From Closterium sp. NIES-65 (taxonomy: Eukaryota; Streptophyta; Zygnematophyceae; Desmidiales; Closteriaceae), in NCBI GenBank assembly GCA_948144175.1, contig CANXME010000809.1, positions 1 to 64,000 on the forward strand: a DNA stretch of 64,000 nt, given 5' to 3'. The translations under genes were made by a program, and so were the position numbers. Below the pieces are notes generated by a model. That model had not been told where the DNA came from, did no database searches, and was given only the letters and a program-made list of their open reading frames with translations. Shown one piece after another: positions 1 to 9,333 of this stretch (positions within the stretch are counted from its first letter, which is position 1; each line of letters starts with the position of its first letter).

Positions 1-705
1 GCAGCAGCAAGAGGCAACAGAGGGCAGTAGGTGGGAAGGAGAACACCCCTCAAAGATGGGGGTGCGCGGTCACCACAGAGGGTCCTACAGCGACTATGCT
101 CTTCTCCGCCGCTAGAGGGCCTTCTCGAGGAGGTTGACAGTGAGGGTGGTGGGACAGACTGAGAGAAGTGGTCCCTGACTACGCGCAGGGAGTCAGGAGA
201 CGAGTGACTATGTAATAGAGAGCGATGTACATGGGGGGGGGTGGTTCTTGGCGCAGAACTCAGCAGGAAGGGCGGCGCGGTAGCGAGTGTCACTAGTGCG
301 GAGGTGCGTAACGAGGTCAGCGACAGTGGGAAAGGCAGTGAGGTCAGGAAAGAGGTACGGTAGCATGAGACGGCTCAGTGCAGCAGTGGCAGGGGAAGAG
401 TAGCACGCAACTACAGCGTCGTACAAGGTCTGAGCACTCTTGTACTGACTAAAGTGCGCGCGCTCAGTGGTGGGCAAGTGGCGACGCACAGCAAGACGTG
501 CAGCAGCATCGCGAGTGGCCCACTGAGACCGAACAGTGGGGTCAGCATCAGCAGCAGGGGCAGGGGAGGCGCCAGAGGTGAGGTCAAAGAGAGAGAGACC
601 GTCCGCTCTATCGCACTGTAAAAACAACTGCAGGTCGTCGACCCAGACCTCAAAGTCAATGGCTCGACCCTCAGCGTCAAAAGCGAGGACACTGGGGGTA
701 GCCAT
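1..705 (-). pseudogene. gag start of copia A (partial)
   Basis: Reads from ATG at 705 toward the left edge. The product starts MATPSVLAFDAEG and matches the N-terminal Gag region (UBN2/DUF4219-like) of the other copia elements here, including the stretch VWVDDLQLFLQCD and the YLFPDL block. It is followed at 1-207 by sequence matching the later capsid part. The poly-Gly linker and zinc knuckle are outside the window. Fossil, interrupted. Confidence 0.8.
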
Positions 706-1813
706 GACGACAGACTAGCAGTGCAAGCAGCGGGGAAGGGTACTCAGTAGCAGTGGGGCGGTGCCGTGCTCACCAGACAGGACAGGTCGGGCGGTCCGGT
801 AGCAAGGCGGCTCGGCGGCTCCTGGGCGGCTCTGCTGCTGCTGGGCGGCTCGGCTGCTGCTGGGCGGCTCGGCGGCTCCTGGGCGGCTCGGCTGCTCCTG
901 GGCGGCTCGGCTGCTGCTGGGCGGCTCGGCTGCTGCTGGGCGGCTCGGCGGCTCCTGGGCGGCTCGGCTGCTCCTGAGCGGCTCGGCTGCTGCTGGGCGG
1001 CTCGGCTGCCGCTGGGCGGCTCGTCTGGTGCTGGCCGCGTAGGTAGGGCGGCTGGGCCGCTGGTAGGGCGGCGGGTGGGCCGCAGGTAGGGCAGCGGGTG
1101 GGCCGTAGGTAGGGCGGCGAGCAGGCCGCAGGTAGGGCGGCGGACGGCCGCAGGTAGGGCGGCGGGTGGGCCGCAGGTAGGGCGGCGGGACGGCCGCAGG
1201 TAGGGCGGCGGACGGCCGCAGGTAGGCGGCGGGTGGGCCGCAGGTAGGGCGGCGGGACGGCCGCAGGTAAGGCGGCAGAGAGCCGCAGGTAGGGCGGCGG
1301 TAGGGCCGCAGGTAGGGCGGCTGGTGGGCCGCTGGTAGGGTTGCGGGTGGGCCACAGGTAGGGCGGCAGCAGGGCCGCAGGTAGGGCGGCGGTGAGCCGC
1401 AGGTAAGGCGGCGGTAGGGCCGCAGGTAGTAGGCGGCGGGGCCGCGAAGAGGAAGCGGCGGGGCCGCGTCGAGGAAGCGGCGGGGCCGCGACGAGGAGGC
1501 GGCGGGGCCGCGACGAGGAAAACGGCGGGGCCGTGAGGAGGAGGCGGCGGGGCCGCGACGAGGAGCGGCGGGGCCGTGTCTAGGAGGCGGCGGGGCCGCG
1601 ACGAGGAAGCGGCGGGGCCGCGAGGAGGAGGGCGGCGGGGCCGCGACTAGGAGGGGCGGCGGGGGCCCGCAACTGAAAGGGCGGCGGGGCCGAGAGAAGG
1701 GCGGCGGGAGCCGCGAGGGGGAAGGGCGACACTGAGGTTCGCGAGAAAAAAAAGAACGCGCGCCTCGGGGCGCGCTTCGGTGGGCCCTAGAGAACAGTCC
1801 CTAGGATGGGACC
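706..1813 (-). repeat. GC-rich minisatellite leader of copia A
   Basis: Untranslated leader between primer site and gag. It holds three tandem blocks: about 785-1035 with a 19-bp unit built on CTCGGCTGCTGCTGGGCGG, about 1035-1435 with a unit near 22 bp (AGGTAGGGCGGCGGACGGCC), and about 1435-1690 with a unit near 22 bp (GAGGCGGCGGGGCCGCGAC). Open frames here follow from the lack of stop codons in the repeats and are not taken as genes. Confidence 0.8.
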
Positions 1814-1826
1814 TGCTCTGATTCCA

Positions 1827-1958
1827 TGTGAGAATAAGAACGTGAATGGATGAAACTATGAAATGTGTGAGTACAAGTACCACCCTAATTGGGTTGTACC
1901 CCCTATGGGATACCCCACTATAGCCTACACAACAGCATAAGCTATAAATGTTCTGACA
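1827..1958 (-). repeat. 5' LTR of copia A with adjacent primer-binding site
   Basis: 132 bp, starts TGTCAGAAC and ends TCTCACA on the minus strand. It is followed at once by TGGAATCAGAGCA (1814-1826), the copia-type site complementary to the 3' end of initiator tRNA-Met. It carries the core GTAGGCTATAGTGGGGTA seen in all copia LTRs of this window. Confidence 0.85.
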
Positions 1959-2826
1959 GTAGTGGCGGCTGCTCTAGGGGCGGTTGTTGCAGTGGCGTCT
2001 GCTCCAGGGGCGACTGCTGCAGGGGCGGCTGCTCCAGGGGCGGCTGCTGCAGTGGGCGGTTGCTCCAGGGGCGGCTGCTGCAAGGGGCGGCTGCTGCAGT
2101 GGCGGCTGCTGCAGGGGCGGCTGCTGCAGTGGCGGCTGCTCCAAGGGCGGCTGATCTAGTGGCGGCTGCTCCAAGGGGCGGCTTGCTGCAGTGGCGGCTG
2201 CTATAGTGGCGGCTGCTCCAGGGGCGGCTGCTCCAGAGGCGGCTGCTGAGTGGCTGCTGCTCCAGGGGCACCTGCTGCTGCTAGAGCGGCTCGGCGGCTC
2301 AGCTGCCCGCTAGGGCGGCGACGGGGCCGGGTAGGGGCGGCGACGGGGCCGCTAGGGGGCGGCGACGGGGCCGCTAGGGGCAGCGACGGGGCCGCGGTAG
2401 GAGGGGAGCGGCGACGGGGCCACGTAGGGGGCGCTACGAGGCCGTGTAGGGGTGGCGACGCGGACCGCGTAGGGAGGGGAGTAGCGACGGGGCCGCTAGG
2501 ATCGGCGACGGGGCCACTGAGGGGTGGCGACGGGGGCCGCGTAGGGGGCGGCAACAGGGCCGCGTAGGGAGGTGAGCGGCGACGGGGCCGCTAGGGGCGG
2601 CTACGGGGCCGCTAGGGGCCGCGAGGGACTAGAAGGGCGGCTACGGGGCCCGCTAGGGGCGGCGACGGGGCCGCTGAGGATGGCGCGAGGGGCCGTGAGA
2701 GGGGCCTCTAACAGAGGTCGACAGAAGGGCAGCCCACAAGGCACGCCTCGGCAGGAGCGACTGTCGCTCTAGTTGGAAAAAAAAAGTTCCAGTGGCGGGC
2801 TTAAGGAAGTGTTCCCACTAGGGAAC
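1959..2826 (-). repeat. minisatellite leader of copia B
   Basis: Two tandem blocks. About 1960-2260 is a 15/16-bp unit of the type GGCGGCTGCTGCAGT or GGCGGCTGCTCCAGGG. About 2310-2700 is a unit near 20 bp of the type GGCGACGGGGCCGCTAGGGG. No gene is supported here. Confidence 0.75.
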
Positions 2827-2839
2827 CTGCTCTATACCA

Positions 2840-2964
2840 TGTCAAGAAATGAGGAATGAATGAACTAGTAGCAGGTGGGTACAAGTAGGAAAACCTAGCG
2901 GTGTTGTATCCCATATTGTCTACCCCACTATAGCCACAAACAACTACAGCATATAAGTTTGACA
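2840..2964 (-). repeat. 5' LTR of copia B
   Basis: 125 bp, minus strand, starts TGTCAAACTT and ends TTTCTTGACA. Directly followed by TGGTATAGAGCAGG, a diverged tRNA-Met primer site. Confidence 0.8.
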
Positions 2965-3745
2965 TTATGAGGGTTATTTTTTTGTGGGTTCCAAATTGTC
3001 GGTGGGGAGTTCGCTGGTTGACATCAAACGTCCCTGCCACGCAGTAATCATCCTATTGGGCATTTCTCTCCTGACAGTGTGGAAGTCGGTTCGGCGAACG
3101 TGTGGCGCGTCCAGGTTCGGCAGTCAGTCTCGATTCACAAGAGTGGAGGAATGGAGGCTTGTGGGGTTGAACGTGGCGACACAACACTGGCTAGTGTTTT
3201 AACCATTCTTTCGTGCGTGCAGGCGCATCTACAGAGACGTTACCGTGAACTTGCACTACACAACTTCATCTGTCGGACGACTCGGTTTAGTTCTGTCGTT
3301 CTGAACTAGCTTCCCCGTGCGAGGACTTACGACAGACACGTCATGCAAGAATGCATGCGAAATCGTTGTGTTGGGCGGCGGATTCGCGAGTTTCTGAACG
3401 GGTCCGTTCATAATTTCCATCATACGCGCCACTTTTACATATACATGCCACTTCGTCTGGGTTTGATTGGGTATAAACGATCGGGTTTACATGCCACAAT
3501 TCATATATACGCACCGGTGGAACCCACTGCCAGGATTATGCCACCTGGGACTGACAGTGATTGTGTTGTTCCTAGCTGTTGTACGAAGTGGTCAGGGATT
3601 CTAAGTCCATCATACTCCAACACCAGATGCAGTTCTACATGGCGTAATCATGTGCTTCGCGTCTCGCCGTTAAAAAAACCCGGGCAGCGGGATGATCATC
3701 TACAAATTGGCGCGTGGATAGCCTAGGTGTTGTATCAGATCCACA
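2965..3745 (+). other. 5' non-coding flank of MULE copy 1
   Basis: Matches 19451-19931 plus 27358-28013 in copy 2. No protein is supported. It has the empty site of copia C (ACATATACATGCCACT near 3436-3452). Copy 2 carries an internal direct repeat of about 310-320 bp here that copy 1 lacks. A T-rich run follows TTATGAGGG at the left border. Confidence 0.7.
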
Positions 3746-4265
3746 ATGGAGGAACCTCCGGCTAATGGCCGTGACATGTATAACATTATCCTGGAGCAGT
3801 TCGACATAGAGTTGAACCCGAGGAGGGGCCTACTATCAATGACAACGCTGCCATTCAGGAGGGTAACTGGTACTCCTCGCAGGATCATTCCCTCTTTGCC
3901 TTGCTTGATGATGCGGTAGTGCATAAATACGGTTTCCACATGAAGTCTACCAGAAAAGCATCGGCGCTAGCGTTGTGCAAGAGTCAGAGGCTAGGGTTGG
4001 ACCCCCCTTGTCCATGGCGCTGCAGCTAGGCTCGTCTCGAGCGGAACGGACCGTGGCAATCGTAGAGCTGTCCTATCCCGCAGAGCACACATGCGACCGT
4101 GTCTACCGGACCCGGTTTTGGCCCGTAATGGGACGTAAGAGGAAAGTACCTTTGGCGGAAATTCGGCAACTTCGTCCGTGCAGCGCCATTCAACGCCCCT
4201 TGGGACTACGCCAGGCAGATTACGGCCTGCTCTGGTCCGAAGTTAACTTACAACAACGCGTACCG
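3746..4265 (+). pseudogene. MULE-1 transposase exon 1 (zinc-finger N-terminus)
   Basis: Begins ATG at 3746 (MEEPPANGRDMYNII...). It encodes the MuDR N-terminal domain with the WRKY-GCM1/FLYWCH-like pattern C-P-W-x-C ... H-T-C that binds terminal DNA in this family. Compared with copy 2 it has a one-base loss near 3812 and another small indel near 4145, so the frame is not continuous. The exon would end at the GTGAG donor at 4266. Confidence 0.75.
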
Positions 4266-4376
4266 GTGAGCGTACACCCGTCATAGGCCGAACATCAAGG
4301 GAGCTTTTCTTCCAGCATCTGTGTTGCCTCCACTTCACTCATTTCCCGATACCACCCATACATTCCACCCACGCAG
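4266..4376 (+). other. predicted 111-bp intron of MULE-1 transposase
   Basis: Donor CG|GTGAGC at 4266 and acceptor CCACCCACGCAG|G at 4376. Splicing would keep the phase between the zinc-finger exon and the LKVGITAQRFGDW segment, and without it the frame meets a stop three bases after the donor. Same length in copy 2, where the acceptor reads CAT instead of CAG. Inferred from sequence only. Confidence 0.5.
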
Positions 4377-4960
4377 GCTGAAGGTAGGCATCACGGCGCA
4401 GCGATTCGGCGACTGGTGCGAGTCATTCCGCTACATTCCGGCGGTGCAAGAGCCCATTCGGCAGATCGACAGCGGAGCAACCGTGGAGCTTTTGACTTAC
4501 AGCCACGATTTCTCCGCTTCTTCGTGGCGTCGAGTGCAAAACGTAAAGCACTGAAGACGTGCAGGCCTATCATTGCACTGGAGGGGACTTTCCTTATCCG
4601 TGCTCGGAAGGCTACTCTGCTGTACGCCAACGCGATGGACGGCAATCAACAAATCATCCCGATCGCGTGGGCGCTCGTAGAGAGCGAAACCAAGGACACA
4701 TGGACTTTGTTTTGCCGGCTCTTTGATAAGCACTGCTCCGACTGGAAGGGACGGGACGACGCGGCTATCATTCAGCGACCGGGACAACGGTCTCATCCCG
4801 GCAGTGAAGGAAGTGTTCCCTGAGAAAGGTGGCGCACAACTTCTGTGGGTGGCACATACAGCAAAAACGTGAGCGGTTCGGGAAGACTTCCGCAGACATG
4901 TTATGGGCGGCTTTGGACAGCCCGGTCTTTGAGCAAGTACAACGAGCTCAAGGTCGGTGC
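4377..4960 (+). pseudogene. MULE-1 transposase catalytic core (MULE DDE domain)
   Basis: Contains the MULE core order: WCESFRYIPAVQEPI, then CRPIIALEGTFL, then NAMDGNQQIIPIAWALVESE, then the second-Asp block (ISDRDNG in copy 2) and the C...H pair of FCGWHIQQN. The first catalytic Asp of the family motif (usually DGT) is Glu here (EGT), as in copy 2. Relative to copy 2 there is an extra base near 4771 and an extra base near 4828, so the core is frame-broken. The role in the live family is cut-and-paste transposition in the nucleus. Confidence 0.75.
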
Positions 4961-5225
4961 AGGGGAATCCCATCCCCTGCTCACGACTTACCTCTACGGT
5001 GCAGCGCCAGTGGCCGGGCTGGGCCAATCCCCACTCCACCAGCTGCCTTCGTATTCGCCAACTGCAAACGTTCAGCAAACAGCGCCGGACGCGTGCGACC
5101 GCCAAGAACATTGCGCCGAAGCAGGTCGGCGTGCTCGCCAAGCACACTCGCTAGCGACGCGGCCGGCTAACAGAGACAGGGCGGCGCAGGACGCCCACCT
5201 CCGAATGCCGCAGCGGCGGCGCATT

Positions 5226-7015
5226 CAGCAGCGCCCCGCCCGTCCACAACACCGTCGGCCCGCTGCTATACGACTCGCAAAGCCGCTGCACATGCATCGT
5301 CTGTAGCGCTCCAGCCCATCTGCAGCGCCAGGGCCGTCCGCAGCGCCCCGCCAGTCCTACAGCACCGTCGCCCGCAGTTGCGACCCGCCCAGACCGCTGC
5401 ACATGCATTGTCCGCAGCGCCCAGCCCATCTGCAGCGCCAAGGCCGTCCGCAGCACCCCACCCGTCCACAGCACCGTCGCCCGCTGCTGGCGACCCGCCC
5501 AGCCGCTGCACATGCAACGTCCCGCAGCGCCCAGGCCATCTGCAGCGCTAGGGCCGTCCCGCAGTCGCCCCGCCCGTCCACAGCACCGTCGCCTGCTGCT
5601 GCGACCCGCCCAGCCGCTGCACATGCATCGTCCGCAGCGCCAGGGCCGTCCGCACCGCCCCGCCTGTCCACAGCACCGTCGGCTGCTGCTAGCAGACCCG
5701 CCAAGCCACTGCACATGCAACGTTCGCGGCGCCCAGCCCATCTGCAGCGCCAGGGCCGTCCGCAGCGCCCCGCCCGTCCACAGCACCGTCGGCCGCTGCT
5801 AGCGACCCCACCCAGCCGCTACACATGCATCGTGCCCTGCCGCCAAGGGCCGTCCGCAGCGCCCCGCCCGTCCACAGCACCGTCGCCTGCTGCTGCGACC
5901 CGCCCAGCTGCTGCACATGCATCGTCCGTAGCGCCCAGCCCATCAGAAGCGCTGGGGCCATCCGCCGCGCCCCGAGCGTCCAACAGCACTGTCACCCCAA
6001 TTCAGCTACACGCATATCCGGGGCACTCGCATCATCCGCAACAGCCGTCACCATCCACTCCACCAGCTGGCCTTCGTATTTGCCGACGCAACGTTCAGCA
6101 AACACGCCGGACGCGTGCGACCGCCAAGAACATTGCGGCCGAAGCACGGCGGTGTGCTTGCCAAGCACAGTCGCAGTGACGCGGCCGCTGACACAGACAG
6201 GGCAGCGCAGGACGCCCACCTCCGAATGCTGCAGCGGCGGGGCATTCAGCAGCGCCCCGCCGGTCCACAGCACCGTCGCCCGCTGCTACGACCCGCAAAG
6301 CCGCTGCACCTGCATTGTCTGTAGCACCCAGCCCATCTGCAGCACCAGGGCCGTCCGCAGCGCCCCGCCCGTCCACAGCACCGTCGCCCGCTGCTGCGAC
6401 CCGCTCAGCTGCTGCACCATGCATCGTCCGCAGCGCCAGGGCCGTGCGCCACAGCCCCGCCTGTCCAACAGCACCGTCGGCCGCTGCTGTGATCCGCCAA
6501 GCCGCTGCACATGCATCGTCCGCGACGCCCAGCCCATCTGCAGCGCCAGGGCCGTCCGCAGCGCCCCGCCCGTCCACAGCACCGTCGGCCGCTGCTGCGA
6601 CCCACCCAGCCGCTACACATGCGTCGTCCGCAGCGCCCAGCCCATCTGCAGCGCCAGGGCCGTCCGCAACGCCCGGCCCGTCCACAGCACCGTCGGCCGC
6701 TGCTGCGACCCACCCAGCCGCTACACTTGCATCGTCCACAGCGCCCAGCCCATCTGCTGCGCCAGAGCCGTCCTCCCACCACCCCCGCCCGTCCACAGCA
6801 CCGTCGCCCGCTGCTGCGACCCGCCCAGCCGCTGCACATGCAACGTCCGCAGCGCCCAGGCCATCTGCAGCGCTAGGGCCGTCCGCAGCGCCCCGCCCGT
6901 CCACAGCACCGTCGCCTGCTGCTGCGACCCCGCCCAGCCGCTGCACATGCATCGTCCATAGCGCCCAGCCCATCTACAGCGCTAGGGCCGTCTGCTGCGC
7001 CCCGCGCGTCCACAG
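5226..7015 (+). repeat. 108-bp tandem array inside MULE-1
   Basis: About 17 units of a GC-rich minisatellite. Typical units are 108 bp, with shorter ones of 90 bp; both are multiples of 18 and of 3. Each unit holds the landmarks CCGCCCGTCCACAGCACCG, CCGCTGCACATGCATCGTC and CAGCCCATCTGCAGCGC. Units lack stop codons, so long frames are open on both strands; one forward frame would read as Ala/Pro/Ser-rich 36-residue repeats. It lies between the transposase core and the SWIM half, so it is either a coding linker or part of an intron. Same place in copy 2. Confidence 0.85.
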
Positions 7016-7743
7016 CACTGTCACCCAATTCAGCTACACGCACATCCGGGGCACTCGCATCATCCGCAACGCCGTCACCATCCAATCCGTACGACCCATC
7101 TGCTGCAACAGGTTCGTTTGAACAACGGTTTGTCAATGCGCCCCTCTGTTCGTTAGTACCATGATATGTGTGGTAGTAACGACTACATCCACGATGTAAT
7201 CTCTACATATTTGTGTTAAGGTCTCATACATGAGAGGCTGTCTTAAAGTGATAGGGTACTGCTCATTTGGTACTGTAAAACGCACAGCCAGAATTTCCGT
7301 TTCCGTGTCCCTATTGCAGCCCATTTTGCAGGAACAACCGCACCATCCTATTCCCAACCGGAGCCACCTCCACTTCGACGATCCTTACCAATAGTCATGC
7401 GTAGCGGATGGCGAGGAACAGCTGCGTGCTTTAGCTTTTGCAACTTTGTTCTGAGAGCTGCGGTCCCGGGAGTCACCCCACCAACTGAGGCACCAAACCG
7501 AGAGCCACCACCGACCAGGGCACCCACCCGCCAGCCACCACCGACCGCGGCAGCAAACCCGTGACCCTCCTCCTCCCACCGTGGACCCGGGAACGGCGCT
7601 TGGGAACACCAACGAGGAGAGGCCTAGCGTTGTAGAAGATGAGGCGACCGTCGTGGAAGAGGACTCCCTAGAGGACGTTGAGGATGGTGCGGGTCTGAAA
7701 AAGCCTTCGCGGTGATTACACTGCACGCAGGAACAGAATCTGG
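7016..7743 (+). other. MULE-1 linker between array and SWIM half
   Basis: 7016-7390 has no convincing coding signal. About 7400-7700 encodes a Pro/Thr/Ala-rich run (motifs like PPT, APNR, PPPT) followed by an acidic stretch (EDEATVVEED, SLED), nearly identical to 31600-31900 in copy 2. A possible splice acceptor (CTGCACGCAG) sits just before the YEK-WARC block. Confidence 0.55.
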
Positions 7744-8226
7744 GTGTACGAGAAGCAGTGGGCTCGATGTGTGACACCAACGAGAAGATTCGGCATCTAC
7801 ACGAGCAACATGGCGGAGTTGACCAACGGGGCCGTAAAATCCATCCGGCGCCTGCCCTCCGCGTATCTGTTAGCATCAATGTGGGACTACAACGTCAAGA
7901 AGTTTCATGAGAGGCGTGAGGAGGCTAGAGCCCGGGATGACTACTTTACGGAGTGGGGGAGAAAACGGTATGAGGAGAAGTGCGAGCGGGGAAAGAACTA
8001 CGAGGTGAAAATCTCCAACATCGAGTTCTTCGCGGAGGTGATAAACAACGGCAACGCGACGGACCCAACCCCACGCAGCTACAACGTCGACCTATGTGGC
8101 GAGGGTAGCTGTGAGTGCGGCAATTGGAAAGAGTACGATTTTCCGTGCGCACATGCCATGGCGTTTTTCCCCTGGGCAAACAAGAACGGGTGGGAGTATG
8201 TCAGCGACTACTACACCACAGTCAAC

Positions 8227-8367
8227 TGTCAGTAGATCTGCATTGTGGATGCCCGATTGATCCTGGAGAGGGTTACAGGTGCGTTCGCCTGGGGGGTTAT
8301 GGGCGCTCTGACCCGCTACTGAAACAAGCCCTTTTATCCCAATGGTCTAGAGGTTGGGATTCTGACA
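8227..8367 (+). repeat. left terminal repeat of TRIM
   Basis: 141 bp, TGTCAGTAGA...TTCTGACA; followed directly by the primer site. Confidence 0.9.
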
Positions 8368-8460
8368 TGGTATCAGAGCGATCTCAGGTTCGATTCCCGG
8401 TGTATGCACATGTAGGCCGTTGCCGCTGTGCTTGGTCATGGGCCTCCCAGTATGGGGGGG

Positions 8461-8601
8461 TGTCAGTAAATCTGCACTGTGGATGCCCGATTGATCCTGG
8501 AGAGGGTTAGAGGCGCGTTCGCCTGCGGGGTTATGGGCGCACTGACCCGCTACTGAAACAAGCCCTTTAATCCCAATGGTCTAGAGGTTGGGATTCTGAC
8601 A
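8461..8601 (+). repeat. right terminal repeat of TRIM
   Basis: 141 bp, TGTCAGTAAA...TTCTGACA; preceded by a seven-G polypurine tract. Confidence 0.9.
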
Positions 8602-8873
8602 TCAACCTCCGCCGCACATACTCCCACACCATTCCCGGGACCGACATCGTCACCCTGATGGCATAGACAACACCTGTGCCTCAGGGAGTGTCTGACACGC
8701 CTACATTCACTCGTAGGGGTCCTCGCCATCCCCCTTCCTACAGGCGCAGGGATGCTCTTCCGGCGAACTATCGATACACAACCTACTTGGGGCCTAACCA
8801 CAACTCAGCTACCTGCACCCAGAAGTATGGATCCGACAGGCCTGCGGGAGGTGTTTACCACACAGTAGGATGA

Positions 8874-9126
8874 TTTTTGCCGGATTTTAGCAGATGGTAA
8901 TCGTACTACATTTGGTGCACTGAGCAGCATAGTCGACACCTAGTACAGTGGCCCTCGAGAATAATCAATGTAGCTTCCATGTGTAATTCATCAGCTACTT
9001 TGCCCACTTCGGTTTCGGGATACATCTAACAAACCCGGTACAGTCGCAATCCCAGTTGCCGTCCATGGATCTTATGTGAGAGTACGACAGCTTATGCTAG
9101 CTATGCTTGCCTGCCTTTACTTTATG
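8874..9126 (+). other. 3' non-coding flank of MULE copy 1
   Basis: Matches 32703-32782 plus 34181-34415 of copy 2. Holds the empty site of short element F (TACAGTGGCCCTCGAG near 8943-8958). No gene. The final TTTATG is where copia D inserted; in copy 2 the same sequence runs straight into the gypsy-2 LTR. Confidence 0.7.
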
Positions 9127-9186
9127 TGACAAAACTAGAACGAGGAATGAAAATGTCTAAGTGAAAGTTGGGTACAAATACAAACC
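9127..9186 (-). repeat. partial 3' LTR of copia D
   Basis: About 60 bp matching the end of the 5' LTR (17762-17821). Only part of the LTR is present. Confidence 0.75.
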
Positions 9187-9333
9187 AAGCTCAGGGTGGA
9201 TCACAACATCACCACACATTCCGAGCACAAGGTGAAGGCCACAAGGCCAGTTCACATGCAGGAGTACACATATATATAAAAGGCTAGACAAGCAAGAGCA
9301 GGCGTATGTATATATGTAGCAGTACAAGCAAGG

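Larger units (their letters stand above)
1..1958 (-). mobile_element. Ty1/copia element A, 5' half, runs off left edge
   Basis: A copia retrotransposon on the minus strand. In element order it shows a 5' LTR (1827-1958), a primer-binding site for initiator tRNA-Met (1814-1826), a long GC-rich leader (706-1813) and the start of gag (705 down to 1). The rest, with pol and the 3' LTR, lies outside the window. The LTR is the same subfamily as element H (35825-43191). The base after the LTR continues directly into leader-type repeats of element B, so A was probably inserted into B; the presumed 5-bp target duplication is GTAGT at 1959-1963, but the partner copy is off-window. Fossil; state of the remainder unknown. 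Confidence 0.85.
1959..2964 (-). mobile_element. Ty1/copia element B, 5' LTR and leader only
   Basis: Minus-strand copia remnant: 5' LTR 2840-2964, primer site about 2830-2839, then GC-rich leader repeats down to 1959, where element A interrupts it. Its gag and pol would lie left of the window. It borders MULE copy 1 at 2965. Its LTR differs in sequence from those of A, C, D and J but keeps the shared core around CTATAGTGGGGTAG. Confidence 0.75.
8227..8601 (+). mobile_element. TRIM (375-bp LTR retrotransposon in miniature)
   Basis: Two 141-bp direct terminal repeats (8227-8367 and 8461-8601), each starting TGTCAGTA and ending ATTCTGACA, enclose only 93 bp. The interior opens with a perfect tRNA-Met primer site TGGTATCAGAGC (8368-8379) and closes with a polypurine tract (TATGGGGGGG, up to 8460). 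Flanked by TCAAC (8222-8226 and 8602-8606). MULE copy 2 shows the empty site (GTCAACCTCC near 32433). The repeats differ at 7 of 141 positions by my count. No coding capacity, so it needed proteins in trans. Confidence 0.92.
7744..8873 (+). pseudogene. MULE-1 transposase C-terminus: TSN-AE block, SWIM finger, zinc knuckle
   Basis: From 7744 reads YEKQWARC, then GIYTSNMAELTNGAVKSIR, HERREEARARDD, and the SWIM zinc finger CECGNWKEYDFPCAH (about 8113-8160), then WEYVSDYYTT, all typical of MuDR-type transposases. The TRIM at 8227-8601 splits it. After the TRIM the frame continues LRRTYSHT and meets TAG at 8664-8666. The same frame past the TAG encodes a Pro/Arg patch and a zinc-knuckle-like segment (LGPNHNSATC). 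The same TAG is present in copy 2. In copy 1 the knuckle's first cysteine pair is changed (YTT where copy 2 has CRTC). Confidence 0.8.
2965..9126 (+). mobile_element. MULE (MuDR-type) DNA transposon, copy 1, decayed
   Basis: A Mutator-like element coding for a MuDR-type transposase, in order: N-terminal zinc-finger DNA-binding part (3746-4265), a predicted 111-bp intron, the transposase core (4377 to about 4960), a 1.8-kb GC-rich tandem array (5226-7015), a Pro/Thr-rich acidic linker (about 7400-7730), the TSN-x-AE block and SWIM zinc finger (7744-8226 and 8607-8663), and a zinc knuckle (8667-8873). It is nearly collinear with copy 2 (19451-34419) at roughly 94-96 percent identity by eye. It carries a TRIM at 8227-8601. 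I could not identify terminal inverted repeats: the left side is cut by copia B and the right side by copia D. Non-functional: several one-base indels relative to copy 2. Confidence 0.85.

Noticed and set aside
5151-6973. Long frames on both strands over the MULE-1 array (up to 378 codons) as genes
   Set aside because: They arise because the GC-rich unit has no stop codons; several frames on both strands are open at once.
5226-7015. CRISPR-like array
   Set aside because: Units are 108 or 90 bp and adjoin without unique spacers; it is a minisatellite in a eukaryotic transposon.
8340-8410. tRNA gene at the TRIM interior
   Set aside because: Only a T-arm-like stretch and the primer site are present; no anticodon arm, D-arm or acceptor pairing could be made.
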